Origin: Megamerina dolium
Taxonomy: Eukaryota; Arthropoda; Insecta; Diptera; Megamerinidae
Direction of reading: 5' to 3'
DNA: 64,000 nt
NCBI GenBank assembly: GCA_963854835.1
Contig: OY978528.1
Span: 36,228,769 to 36,292,768 of the forward strand
Part shown: one piece after another, positions 35,495 to 47,236 of the stretch
Layout: each line of letters starts with the position of its first letter
Position numbering within the stretch: position 1 is the stretch's first letter
Position numbers and translations under genes: made by a program
The notes under the pieces: generated by a model
The model's database searches: none
Told to the model about the DNA's origin: nothing
Seen by the model: only the letters and a program-made list of their open reading frames with translations

Positions 35495-38400
35495 AAATAA
35501 TTGTGCATATTTTATATTCCTCACATATATTACAGAGGACAGAGTTCACAGGAAATTCCAGATAATTTCTTATCCTCAATATTTAGAAAACTGGGTAAAA
35601 TTTCGCATTTGGAGATGATATTCATACAGATATATGTCAAGAATTCTGGTATTTTTCTGAAGAAAAATATGCCTACCTAAATATTTATCTCAAATTTGGA
35701 TCTTATAGAATAATTCATATTAAATTTTAATCGTATAAGGTATATGTGTGGAAAAATGCATTAAGCCAAAATGTATTTGCAAATAATTTTAGTTATTAAA
35801 TAATGAATAAATGCATATAAACAAAAACAAATATACGAATAATAAAATTAAAATTTATCAATAAAAATATTACAATAAATTACTTATTTATATATAAAAA
35901 AATTATTAAAAAATAAACTGGATATCTTCATTTAAGGGAATAAAACGCATAAAACCATCAAATTAGAAATTCAATTACACATCCGATTGTGTTGCTTTAT
36001 TCGGATTCATAAAAAGACCAGCCCGGCCCGGCCCCCTAACCAAGCAATTGCACACGTGATTTCATAAGAAATGTTTTTGGAATTTTTTTATGTGCTTCCT
36101 TGTATAAATGAATTTATTTTTGGACAAGTTAATATCTTGTTTATTGATATGTATTTTCGATATTATTACAAATTAACACAGCAAAAAGAATAACGAAAAA
36201 AAAAAATTCTTTACGTGATGATTGGAAGTGTCAACATTTAAGCGCTAAAAAGAGAACAAAACAAAATATATGTAGGTTGTGTAATATATTATTTAGTATA
36301 AAGCATCCAGCACCATATATGTAGATTATTATTTTGTAATAGTTATAATCAACTGACGGAATATATGCAGCTGCTGTAGTTTGTAATTAAACAATATTTA
36401 TTTATTTGTGAATTTACACAATAAATTAAAATAATTGATTGCTTATATCAATATTTTATTTTGGTTGTAATTAAGTAATTAATTTTTAAACCTGTGAAAT
36501 TGTATAAACTGGCTTGAGAATATGTATCTCCTTCGAAATAGAGCCTGTCAAGCAAACAACAAGAAATAATAGTAATAGATAGCATGACATGCATTTTTTA
36601 TACTGCTAGAGCTCAAACTACCTTTAACATATTTATTGGATTTTATGGCGTCGTTCGATTTTGGATAAGGTTGAATAAGGATAAATAAACGGTCTAATTG
36701 CACCTTCTTCTTCTTATTATATTATATATATTTTTCTTAAATTTTATAAAATTTGGACTACTTGTTATCTGCAGAACGCAATATATTTTTAATCGTTTCC
36801 GAAATACGACGAAATGATATCTTTTTAAGACATTTGACCCTAAAATTCAACTAATATGAAATTGCATATGCATTGAAATGTTCAGACACATGCTTTATTT
36901 ACACTTTATTTGGACTATATATTGTTGAAAGAAATTATGGTAAAATTCACAACCATTTTCCATATATTGGCCTTCATATTTTTGAAATGATGGATGGATG
37001 ATGTACTAGTATTGATATGAGAAATAGGATTAATTTAATGATTTTGCACAACGTGATTACATCACTACCTCAATTGAAAGCATAAAGCATACATATTCTG
37101 CATATTCTGCTACCAACTATTCAAATAGATACAGACGTGTGTATTCCATTTACTATTACAATAACAACATTTTTGGAGATACGTAGATGCTTGCTCGACT
37201 ATGTCAACCTAAACATTATGCGTATTTCGCAATCAAAATTATGTACGCGAACCCACATATGTATAAATATATACATGCATATTTTTAAGACTACTTGTTC
37301 GTATTTATTCGTATTCCTAGATTCATATTCATTAATCGCCAAATACGTACGAAATCGTATGTATGTGGTATATGTAGAATATATGCATATAATACTACGT
37401 TATATAGCAACAATAACAACCTCATAATGCACATATGGTCGATTTATGCGCATTATAAGCATAAATATTATGTACATACAGCCTACAAAGCGCACCTCGC
37501 TTAACCAAATGTAGTTTAAACGATTTTGTAGTCGCACACCGTTATGCATATATAGGTACTGCTATTGCATGTGAGTCATGATAATTCATTAAATTGCAAC
37601 AGAAAGCACCAACGTCAGCAGTCATAGCCATAACCACAAAATATTGTAAACTGATGTTGCTGTTGCTGCTGCAGCGTGTATAAGTAAGTACGTGGTGCGT
37701 TTAGAACAAATTATTCTTTACTCCTCTGTATTGTGTTGGTAAGACGAGTACTTACATACATGGTACACGTGATTACAAACGTGTATGCGTGTGTGTGTTC
37801 AGATTATTGTTTCTTCTTAAAGACAATTTGTGTGCCTCAAGGCGACTCTATATTTATTTATATTCATTTTTTTCTTTTTTGCGCAATAGTGATTGTTTTG
37901 TTACCAGCCAATTTAATATCATCGTGTTTCAGCCTTTAAGAATATATGTTATGTACCTACCATAAGTACTATGTACTATGCCTACTTACGAGTATGTAAG
38001 TGAGTAAGTCTTGATTTTGTCTTGTTGTTTGGATAATGGACATTTGGCAATTTTTTTTTATTATTTGTGTGGGTTTTCTTTTATGAATTTTATTAACACA
38101 TCATTATGTATGAATGTATCATATTGACGGAGTTGTGTGTATTTATAGTACATATGTAGGAATATTCAAGATTTGGGAGCAAAGTTTTCACACAAAATTC
38201 GCAGTTTCCATAAAGAAATAAACATTAAATTGATTACCAAAATCTTGTTGATAATAAAACATCTTTGATATCATTTTTCGTTAATGTTCTAACCGAATTG
38301 AATATTTGCCTGCAGGACTTGATCTTTTAGAAATGCTTATGAAATTTGCCATACGACCATAGCTCCTAATATGCCTACGTCACGATGCTCTCGGCATTTC

Positions 38401-39426
38401 TGCTTTGTTTGAGCTTATCTTTGGCAGTTTTTACATGACACAATTGTATAATATTGACCAAAATATACAGAACTTATATGTAGGATTTTGTTGTTAATAT
38501 GATTGTTTATATTTGAATTTTTAATGTGAAATCCATTTGTGCGTCTATTTTACATATGCAGGCCAACCTGTTTCGATTATAAAACGATTTTCTTTTTCAA
38601 TAATTCATTGTGAGCTTATAATTTTTGTTTTTCTTTAGCACTATTTTATTTTATTTTTTATTTTTTATTTCATAAAGAAATCATATTCCCATTGTTTTGA
38701 TTTTCAGCAGATAGTCAATGGATTCACTTATTCGGCAATATTCATTTTCGGATTACTATTATACGATGTAAACAATGAAACCTATTTCATATTCAGAGAA
38801 AGACAAATTAAGCTCATACATATTTAAATGGAATTTTTTATCAAAAAATTGATAATCACCAATTTAGATTACAATGAATATCACACTTTTTCTATTTTAT
38901 AGAGATATTCATATCAAGTAATTCGCTAATTTATTTTACTTTTATTTTGCATCGAAACAATGTAATTTCAAGTCATTTCAAATGTTGTTTAATAAATTTT
39001 AATATGATAAATATTGTTTGAATTGAATGTTTTGTTCACCAATATATTAATTTCTTAAAGTTTTTGCTTAAAGAAATACATATTTAAAATAAATAAATAT
39101 AGTAAAGAACCTTGTATTCTTTTTATTTAAAAATTATATTTATAAGTAAATTTTAAAGAGCAACATACATATTATTCAAAATACTCAGTCTCAATCGAGT
39201 TATACGATTTATATGAAAATCAATATTATTTTATCAGTTCAATACAAATACAAACAAAATTTTCCACTTGAATTGATTGAACTGAATCGAATTTTCTCTT
39301 TATTATTTATTTTTGCTTTTATACAGCAAATGAACAACACTCAATTTTGGATAAAAATATATATACTTTACAAATGCGATATATTAATAAGATGACAGAA
39401 AAGTCATGACGCATTTTCAAGGCGAT
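35495..39426. other. long AT-rich stretch, no gene seen
   Basis: No conserved coding sequence. A GC-rich patch, agcccggcccggccccct, near 36,020-36,037 is conspicuous in otherwise very AT-rich DNA but short. Confidence 0.5.
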
Positions 39427-39717
39427 AGTTATGGCTTATTACTTATGTAAAGGGCAAAATAAAATGTGAAATGTGGAGTGTTTTCATATAAAAAATACCT
39501 TCGTGGTGCCATTGTGGAATTCAGCTTGCCTTCCCTAGCGAGAAGCATCGTTGACATCGAAATCTTTAATCAAACTTATAGAGAGTAACATGTGGCGAGA
39601 GTTCAATATTGGGTTAACTATTTGAACTCACATAAAAACATCGGTGCTTGACAGATGTCAAGCTCAATAGTACCGAGTTTTTACCTGACACCATCTATTA
39701 CAAAATAAGCCATAACT
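39427..39717. repeat. possible MITE with 14-bp inverted ends
   Basis: agttatggcttatt at 39,427-39,440 is exactly inverted at 39,704-39,717 (aataagccataact). The 291-bp interior is non-coding. No target duplication could be assigned, so the type is undecided. Confidence 0.45.
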
Positions 39718-40499
39718 TTTCCGACAAATCTATATATTGTATACAAAATTAATACAATACGATAAAATATGGTTTATGCATCACAAAAAGATACTATCTG
39801 CATGCGAGTGTGTTTTGTGTATGTATGTGTAAATCATATGTAAATAAATTGTGGATTATTTCATTGAACGAAATCAATTGAACAATGAATTATTTTCGTA
39901 TTTTGTTTGTTTGTTTGTTTTTATCTAACTTCTTAATACCCTATTGATATAATAGCTTCAACATAGGCATTTGAATATGTTCAATGTATTGTATAGTGTG
40001 AATAAAAATTATAATAAAGCTTAATGATGAAGGAAATAATAATAATAACGAATTTAAAAAAACAAAAATATATGAATTTTTTAAAAGAATACATGTACCT
40101 ATAGTTATATAATTAGTCAAATTTTTATAGGTTCTTTTATTTAATTATGCGTGTGTGTATTTTTATATGTGTGTGTATTTTTATATAACAATTCAAATAT
40201 TTTTCGAAGCATTTTCCGCCTCAACAATTTCCTCTCGATTTAACGAATATATTTGCTGACTAAATCATTTCTTGAAGTTAGGAAACAGAAAATCATTGCA
40301 ATGACTGAAATCTAATAGACAATTCTAATAATTTTGTTGCTGCGACCGCACACTTTTGTGTTGGTTCGTCAGCTTGATAGAAGATAACTTTTTCCACCTC
40401 CAAATACGTTGAATCAGTGTCGGATTGCTTTGCCAACTTTTAATACTTTTCTTCGGATATTATTCTGTAATTTTCAAGACTCCTATTCATATTATTATT
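39718..40499. other. no gene seen
   Basis: AT-rich spacer with (GTTT)n-like runs near 39,904-39,920. Confidence 0.5.
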
Positions 40500-41794
40500 T
40501 TTATACCCTGCATAATGCAATATGCAAGGTATATTCATTTCGGTCAGATGTCTGTGACCACTTAAAGGAATCTCCGGAGATATAGATATAGATATATATT
40601 CGTGATCAGCGTCGCTTAAATTTTCGATTTAACGATGTCCGTCCGTCCATCAGTCCGTCTGTCTGTCACCTGGCTGGTTCGCACGATAACTTGAGTAAAT
40701 ATTGAGCAATTTCGACGAAATTTGGCATAAGTAACCTATGATCCAAGGGTACGGAGGGGATTGATATTGGGCATGATCGGTCAATAGCCACGCCCACACC
40801 AAGCATTCGAAGCGACTAACCTCGGAATTTTCAAAATCTTTAACTTGCTATAACTCACATAATATACCACTTGGAACAACAATCTTTGGCACATAGAGTT
40901 ATATTATACTACTATATAACCTCGCCAAAAATGGGTGAGCCAGGCCTACTTTTTAGCGTAGCTCTCATACAAAGTTTCTGTACTTCTTTTAAATTGAAAC
41001 AGCTGTAAATTCGGCAATCTTCTGTCTAGAATAACCATAATTGACACTTCGATTAACGTGGCAGTGAAAAATAATCTGCCAGAAAATCCGTGTGCCACGC
41101 CCACTTCTTATTGGGGCTCCCATACAAAGTTGAGGAAATTAAACAAAAATTTTAACCAGATTGAAGGTGTGGATTAGTATTGTAAGAGCAAATATACCCA
41201 CCAAAAATGGGCCAGCCACGCCCATTTTTTATAGTGGCTCCCATACAGAATGGCTGAAGTTCTTTTAAATTTAGATAGCTGCAGTTTCTGCAATCTTCTG
41301 TCTAGAACAATCATGATTAATACTTAGGTGAATATGGTAGTTGTACATAATCTGGCAAGAAATCAACATGCCACACCCACTTCTTAATGTAGCTACCATA
41401 AAAAGTTGCCAAAAATTAAAAAAAAATTAAACCGCTATAACTTAAGAACTATTAATTATTACTATTACGAAAATTTAAGGTGTGGATTAATAGCGAAAAA
41501 TTAATTGGATTTACAAGAAAGAGGTAAGCCACGCCGACTTTTTATATAGCTCCCATACTAAGTCTCGGAATTGTCTTAAAAACCTCCTTTAAATTATCCC
41601 TTTTACAACTCTCATAACATACAAAGTACTTCGTCAAAGTCAACCATATTTCGGGTGTAAATTAGTAGTATATGTAAAAATTGTTTCTCGAAAAGTGGAA
41701 ATAAAAGAAAAAGATGGATGTTCGAGTAAACTTTTTATATATATATATCTACATATGCAGGGTATAATTTGGTCGGCCCCAGCCGACTGTAAGG
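40500..41794 (+). mobile_element. mini-me-like element, near-complete copy
   Basis: Same order of blocks as 28,750-30,236: tataccctgcataatgcaat start, the core tcgtgatcagcgtcgctt, a short (GTCY)n, ~155-bp blocks with gccacgcccac, a short TA block at about 41,733-41,746, and the gcagggtataatttggtcgg end with gccgactgtaagg. The R4/Dong-like LINE begins within a few bases of its right end. Confidence 0.85.
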
Positions 41795-41939
41795 AGATTA
41801 ATGTAATTTAATTTAGTTTATTCTCTGTTACAGGTACATATGTTATATATTCCGGAGACCTTAGTCTATTACAGAAAAAATATGTATACTACTACTATAT
41901 TAATTAATATTCAAAATATCGATAATTATTAATTTTTTC

Positions 41940-44900
41940 ATTTTGTCAGTTATGTTTTCTCTTAAACCTATCTTACTAATATCTGACTTTAATTCTTTAA
42001 ATGCTTATCCTTCTGCACTCATTACTACTGGCACTATTTGTACGTGTGATGAGTTCCAATTTCTTCTAATTTCCACGGCAAGTTCTGCATACTTTCGTTT
42101 TTTCTCCAGATACGACTTCTTCAAATTACTTGTATTTGGAACAGCAACATCAATCATAATGCCGATCCTTCTACTTTTGTCTATGACTGTAATGTCGGTG
42201 CGGTTATGCTGATTTGTGTATTCTGTGCAAATAGTGCGGTCGAAGTATACACAAGCGTTCGCATTTTCTGCTACTGCTGTTGGATCGTATTTATAATACG
42301 CTGTGTACGATGTTTCAAATTTGTACTTGCAGAATCTTCACCACATTATTATCCCTTCGGGTATATTCGGTTTTGGCTAGTGGCGTGCAACCAGAGATGA
42401 TATGTTCTATTGTTTCTCCATGTTTCCTGCACACTCTACACAAATCGTCCACTACATCTCTATCTTTTAGTATATGTTTTTTGTAGTATTTAGTTGGTAT
42501 TACCCGATCTTGAACAGCGATGATGAAACCTTCGGTCTCAGCAAACAGATCGTTATTGAAAAGCCATTTGTTTGACGAGACTTTGTCAACATCTTCACTA
42601 TTCAGATTGCTGTAGTGCTGACCATGTATTGGTTTAATCGACCAGTTTTGCCCAAGTTGATCTTCGGATAATGTTTGTGGAATAAATTCACTCTTCAAAT
42701 TAAGTGGCGTGTAGTTATCATCGGCTCTACTTGCCACCCTAATTAAGGTTGATTTACCTGCGTTTTCCAAGAAATACTTTCTAAGATTAGCTATCTGGTG
42801 GTCATGCAATGTTAATATGTCGATAAGCCCACGTCCTCCCACTTTCCGGGGCATAACCATTCTCTCTATGGGCGATTTTGGATGGTGGAAATTATACTCT
42901 ATCAATGTTGTTCTTATCGTGCGCTACATGTCGCTTAGATCAGTTTTTGTCCATTTGACTATGCCAAAGCTATAGCACAATGCTGGTATTGCGTACGTGT
43001 TAATGGCTTTAACTAGATTCTTCCCATTAAGGTTTTACTTTGCTATCTTGTGATAAAAAGTCAAACCTTGTCGATTTGAAATTTCTAGCTAGTGCAATTT
43101 TTACATTTCTTGTATCTATTCTTAAGTTCTGGGCAATACCAAGGTATTTATATACCTCATTCTGTTCCATGCTATCAATTCTATCAATGTCTACCAGATT
43201 TGGACCCTCAGCTGTGTTGATCCTTCCTTTAATAATTGTCAGCGTCTTACATTTATTAAGCTCAAAGTTCATATTAATATCATTACTAAAACGGGATGTT
43301 TGAAGCATTAAATGTTCCATTTGGTTTTTTTTTCGCCGCATAAATATTAAGATCATCCATATATAATAAGTGGCTGACCAATTTTGTATCACCGGTTGCC
43401 CTACGGATGCCAACTTCTCTACTACTTATTGGCCCGTTTCCACCGTTTATAACAAGTTTTGTTTTCCAGCGTTTCATCACCTCATTAATGAAACCAATAA
43501 TTTTGCTGTGGATTTTATATAATTTTGGCTTTTTGGTAGTCAATGTAAGTAACGTAGAGGTTTCTCTTCTTTTTGCTAGCTTGTTCTAATATTATTTGAT
43601 CTACCGTCAATTGTTCCTTACATCCTTTGATGCTTTCGCGCAGCCTTTTTGTTCCTCACACAGAATGTTGTTTTCCTGTAGGTGATCGTAAATCAATACA
43701 TTTATATATGCAGTGACAATTTTATATATAGTGGTGAGACATATTAATGGTCGAGCGTTGACTGGGTCCCCTTATAAGCCATCCTTTTTTGGCAATAAGT
43801 ATGTAATGCCTACTAGCACTTTTCTGGTTCGCTTATGGCTTCATTTATTAAACCAGTGAGTTTCCGATGTATAGTAGTGAAGCCTTTGTACCAGTAGTTT
43901 TGAATTTGATCTGGTCCAGGTGCCTTCCAGTTGTGCATTTTACTTAATATATCTTTAACCTGTTCCAGTGTCAGGCTTTCTTCACTCATCACTGGGATCC
44001 CTATGCAGCACCCTTCATCCTCTATCCACCTAGCACTGCCATTATGAGTTTTCGGTTGTTCCCATAGCTCTGCCCATATTAGGTACATTATCATTCTCGT
44101 CATTTTCACCATTACTCATACTTCTGTAAAATTCTTTTTCATTTGTGCAGAAGATTTTGTTATTTTGTTTTCTTCTATTGGAGAGCTTATACTTGCGCTG
44201 TTTCGTTATTTGTACAGAGAGCTTTTGTCTTACTGTGTCCCTGGTAAGGCGGATATCGTTGTCGTTCTTTTCGTACCTTGAATGCCTATTATACATTCTC
44301 AGAATTCTTCTGCATTTATTTTTAAGCCGTCTGCCACACCCTCAGTTAAGGTATTCATTTAGCCATTCCATGTCAGCTCTCAGCAGTTTTATCTTCTTAT
44401 CAATTCTCATAAGAACCATATTGACTCTCTTTCATCGCGCTCCATTCTGTTGGTACCTTAACCGGAAACCACATTTGGTTGCAACTGTGGCCGCTGCAGC
44501 ATAAACCAAATTATGTAGATAAGTGAAATTTGTTACGCAATTCACTTCAACTTCCAGTATATCGCTACTTACACAGTCTATTATTTCACTTAGCTTATTG
44601 CTGGGGTTAATTCAAGGAAGTGGTGGCCTATTTAAACTATCCATATTGCTATATATTTCTATTTGTGTTTGGAAGACGCTATAAATATTACTTATGCCTA
44701 TGTTATGCCTAGCATTTTCAGATACATTGTTAATTTGACTTGCCTCACAGTTTTGGTCTATTATTTGTCTCCAACATTTTCCTGCCCCTCATTTATTATA
44801 TGCTCAATATGGTGTATTTCCTCTTCGTGGACATTATTTCTAGCTTCGTCTTGCAGTTTAGTCTTTCGTCTACTGGGCTCTGATTTACAACATTTCCATA

Positions 44901-45127
44901 AGGTACATTTCGACTTCTCGTTTCTTCCATAATTTCATTTAATCTGCTGATTGAAACGAGGTTCCCCTTTTTAGTAGCTCAGACTTGGTCAGATAGTCGC
45001 TGAGTACTGACATTATAGCCAGGGATATGTCGTATAAATCCGCACATAGATCCACAATACGCTGTTATATTGCTCTCTTGTTGAGTTACCACATAATAGG
45101 CACGCATTAATCCTTTGTTTACTGCAT
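41940..45127 (-). pseudogene. R4/Dong-like RT plus restriction-like endonuclease
   Basis: Read on the minus strand. The N-terminal piece NKGLMRAYYVVTQQESN lies next to the nested insert. The helix-rich region around 44,500-44,300 contains LHNLVYAAAATVATK. The RT start has WKAPGPDQIQNYWYKGFTT (44,112-43,813). The catalytic box is in SHLLYMDDLNIYAAKK (about 43,360). Then come ELNKCKTLTIIKG and the thumb EVYKYLGIAQNLR. A 196-residue frame (42,905-42,315) has VGGRGLIDILTLHDHQIANL and the knuckle CRVCRKHGETIEHIISGC. The endonuclease follows in another frame, with NRTDITVIDKSRRIGIMIDV matching the (K/R)PD-X12-14-D restriction-like signature. RT motif B is apparently deleted, because ATGDTKLVSHLLYMDD runs together. 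Stops and frameshifts abound. Confidence 0.8.
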
Positions 45128-45141
45128 TTGTCAATTCGCGC
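45128..45141. repeat. left target-site duplication of nested LINE
   Basis: ttgtcaattcgcgc here and ttgtccattcgcgc at 46,941-46,954 differ at one base and bracket the inserted LINE. Confidence 0.85.
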
Positions 45142-45560
45142 ACCCCTCAAGGGGATGTGCTGTCGCCTCTTTTGTGGAACTTAACCATCAATGAAGTTCT
45201 CACGGGATGCAAAGCGGTGGCTTATGCAGATGACGTGGCACTTGTGGCATCGGGGAAATATTTAAATACACTCACCGAAGTGATGGAATCCTGTCCAAAT
45301 GGGGTTCAAACTCTGGTCTGGCCATCAACCCTGCCAAAACTGAGCTAGTCCTCTTTACTAGAAAGCATAAAATACCTATTTTTACCTTACCTAGAATTGG
45401 GAGAACTAGTCTAAAGCTAACTGAACTGGCGAAATACTTGGGTATAATTTTAGATAGGAAACTAAGTTGGAAACCAAACATGATGGAAAGGGTTCGTAAA
45501 GGAACTGCAGCACTCTATTCCTGTAAGAAAGCCATAGGTAAAAGATGGGGATGAGTCCTA
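45142..45560 (+). pseudogene. LINE reverse transcriptase fragment
   Basis: The first frame gives TPQGDVLSPLLWNLTINEVL followed by the catalytic box in CKAVAYADDVALVASGKYLN. After a frameshift near 45,310, the thumb region reads AKYLGIILDRKLSWKPNMM and YSCKKAIGKRWG before an in-frame stop. The fingers and the first catalytic motif are absent because of 5' truncation. The YADD box is intact, but the protein is broken. Confidence 0.82.
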
Positions 45561-45688
45561 CAATCGTATCATCGCTATACTCTGCGGTCGTGAGACCAAT
45601 TCTTTTTTACGGTGTGATAGTCTGGTAGGAATCCTTAAATAAGGAGGTACACAGACGGCAAATAGATAAGGTTCAAAGGACGTCTGCG

Positions 45689-46770
45689 GTGTTGGCAACA
45701 GGCGATCTAAGAACCATCCCGTCAAAAGCGCTCTATTCGCTATTGCATCTACTCCCCGTAGATTTAATTGACGAGCAGATAGCTCTGAAATCAGCAATTA
45801 TGCTAAACATAGCTTCACGCTGGGCTCAACCAGGATACGGGCATTCAAGGATCCTGGGGGTGTGCCAGATTCCGAATGCCATCGACTATACCATTCCCAT
45901 ACCATGCTTTGACAATGGATTCTCAACCCATATACCCTCAAGGGAAGAATGGAATAGGGGTATTGTCAATGAAACTGGAGTTCAATCGGTACAATTGTAC
46001 ACAGATGGCTCCAAATTGGAGGGTAGGGTAGGAGGTGGCGTCTTTTCTGATTCCTTACGCGTTAAGCTTAAGCTCCGATTACCCGACTTTTGCAGTGTTT
46101 TTCAAGCTGAGATAATGGCTATAAAGGAGGCGGCAACGTGGCTTCGCTGTAAAATAATATCCTTCCAAGATGTTTTTATCTACACCGACAGTCATGCTGC
46201 CATTAAATCTCTCGCAGGAACGTTCGCCAAATCGGCACTTGCCCTTAAATGCCGCTAGCTCTTAATGAGCTAGCGGAGCACTACAATGTACACATTGTAT
46301 GGGTACCGGGGTATAGAGACATTCCAGGGAACTGTGAGACAGATGAATTGCCGAGATCGGGCACTAGGTTGCCAGAGATCTATCCATCTCATCAAGCCGG
46401 AATTCCGCTTGCAACAAGCAAGCTTCTTATCACACAACATTATCTCACCATAGCCAACAGAAGATGGCGGGATGAGAGCTCTTGTGCTACCACTTGGAAA
46501 ATTTGGCCAACCCTTGACAATAGACGAACCCCTTCACTGTTGTCAATGGGCAGGATAACCATCAGTAATGTAGTCGCCGTACTCACGGGCCACTGGCTTG
46601 TGGGTAGGCATGTTGCAAGGCTCGGCTTACCGGCCAACGATTTTTGTCGCAGCTGCCAAGACGAGGAAGAGGAGGAAAGTGTTCACCACTTCCTCTGTAG
46701 ATGCCCCGCCTTGGCACGCAGAAGGCACACTCTACTAGGGGAGTGCCTTTTTTACAGATACCACTGAGCT
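45689..46770 (+). pseudogene. LINE RNase H and CCHC C-terminal region, frameshifted
   Basis: Two overlapping frames. The first (to 46,258) holds RNase H with the acidic residues in QLYTDGSKLEGRVGGGV, FQAEIMAIKEA and IYTDSHAAIKS. The second (from 46,249) continues with IVWVPGYRDIPGNCETDELP, then SMGRITISNVVAVLTGHWLV and the knuckle CRSCQDEEEEESVHHFLCRC. All four RNase H acidic positions can be seen, but the frame change falls inside the domain. RNase H would remove the RNA strand during target-primed reverse transcription. Confidence 0.85.
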
Positions 46771-46925
46771 TGCACCCATGGATGTCAGGGACATTGCTCT
46801 ATTCATTAGGAAATCCCAATGGTTCCGCTTAACAGAGGAGATAGGATGGTAAGCATCAACGATGCATGGTGACACAATGGGCCAATTATTTGGCTTAAGT
46901 GCGCCCCCCTTTGGGGGCGGCCGCA

Positions 46926-46940
46926 TAACCTAACCTAACC
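46926..46940 (+). repeat. (TAACC)n LINE tail
   Basis: Three TAACC units form the end of the nested LINE, directly before the right target duplication. No poly(A) is present. Confidence 0.85.
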
Positions 46941-47236
46941 TTGTCCATTCGCGCCTCTGTCTTACTTTGCCAGCCTTTGTGAGAGTCACAACAGGGGTGC
47001 ATGCTGTTCACGTGGCTGTGTGTTGTTGTTGTTGTTGTTATTGTTGCAACCCCGACTCCATGGGGTTATCCGAGTTCCTCGTATTTACTCTGCTCCTTGT
47101 ACTCATCATAATGCTTTGTCCCATTTTACTTCCTTGCAGGCCGACGATCCCGCAGGGTACGCCGGATAGATAACAGCGTTCCCCTATCCGCCACCCTATC
47201 CGAAACTCCACACGGATTGTTATTATTATTATTACA

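Larger units (their letters stand above)
45142..46940 (+). mobile_element. RNase H-bearing LINE nested in the R4/Dong-like LINE
   Basis: A 1.8-kb, 5'-truncated plus-strand retroposon of the I/R1/LOA type, bounded by a 14-bp duplication with one mismatch. Removing it joins the minus-strand R4/Dong-like reading frame (RQRREWT with NAVNKGLMRAYY), which confirms the insertion. It begins inside the reverse transcriptase and ends in taacctaacctaacc. Confidence 0.88.
41800..47236 (-). mobile_element. R4/Dong-like LINE, split by a nested LINE
   Basis: A minus-strand non-LTR element with an N-terminal helix-rich region, RT, CCHC and a restriction-like endonuclease, interrupted by another LINE at 45,142-46,940. 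Its 5' side reaches a (TTA)n run at about 47,218-47,236, and its 3' side lies near the mini-me-like end at 41,794. Both boundaries are approximate. Multiple frameshifts and at least one internal deletion mark it as dead. Confidence 0.72.

Noticed and set aside
36018..36046. GC-rich patch gcccggcccggcccc as a CpG island or regulatory site
   Set aside because: Only about 20 bp, isolated, with no adjacent gene or repeat structure; may be a small insertion or a sequencing artefact.
45142..46940. RT and RNase H fragments here as part of the same element as the minus-strand RT at 41.9-45.1 kb
   Set aside because: Opposite strand, different LINE type (RNase H-bearing versus restriction-like endonuclease), and a 14-bp duplication shows nesting.
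47020..47047. (TTG)n run as a polyglutamine-coding exon
   Set aside because: It lies in the 5' part of the R4/Dong-like element without a sustained conserved frame; a simple repeat is the simpler reading.
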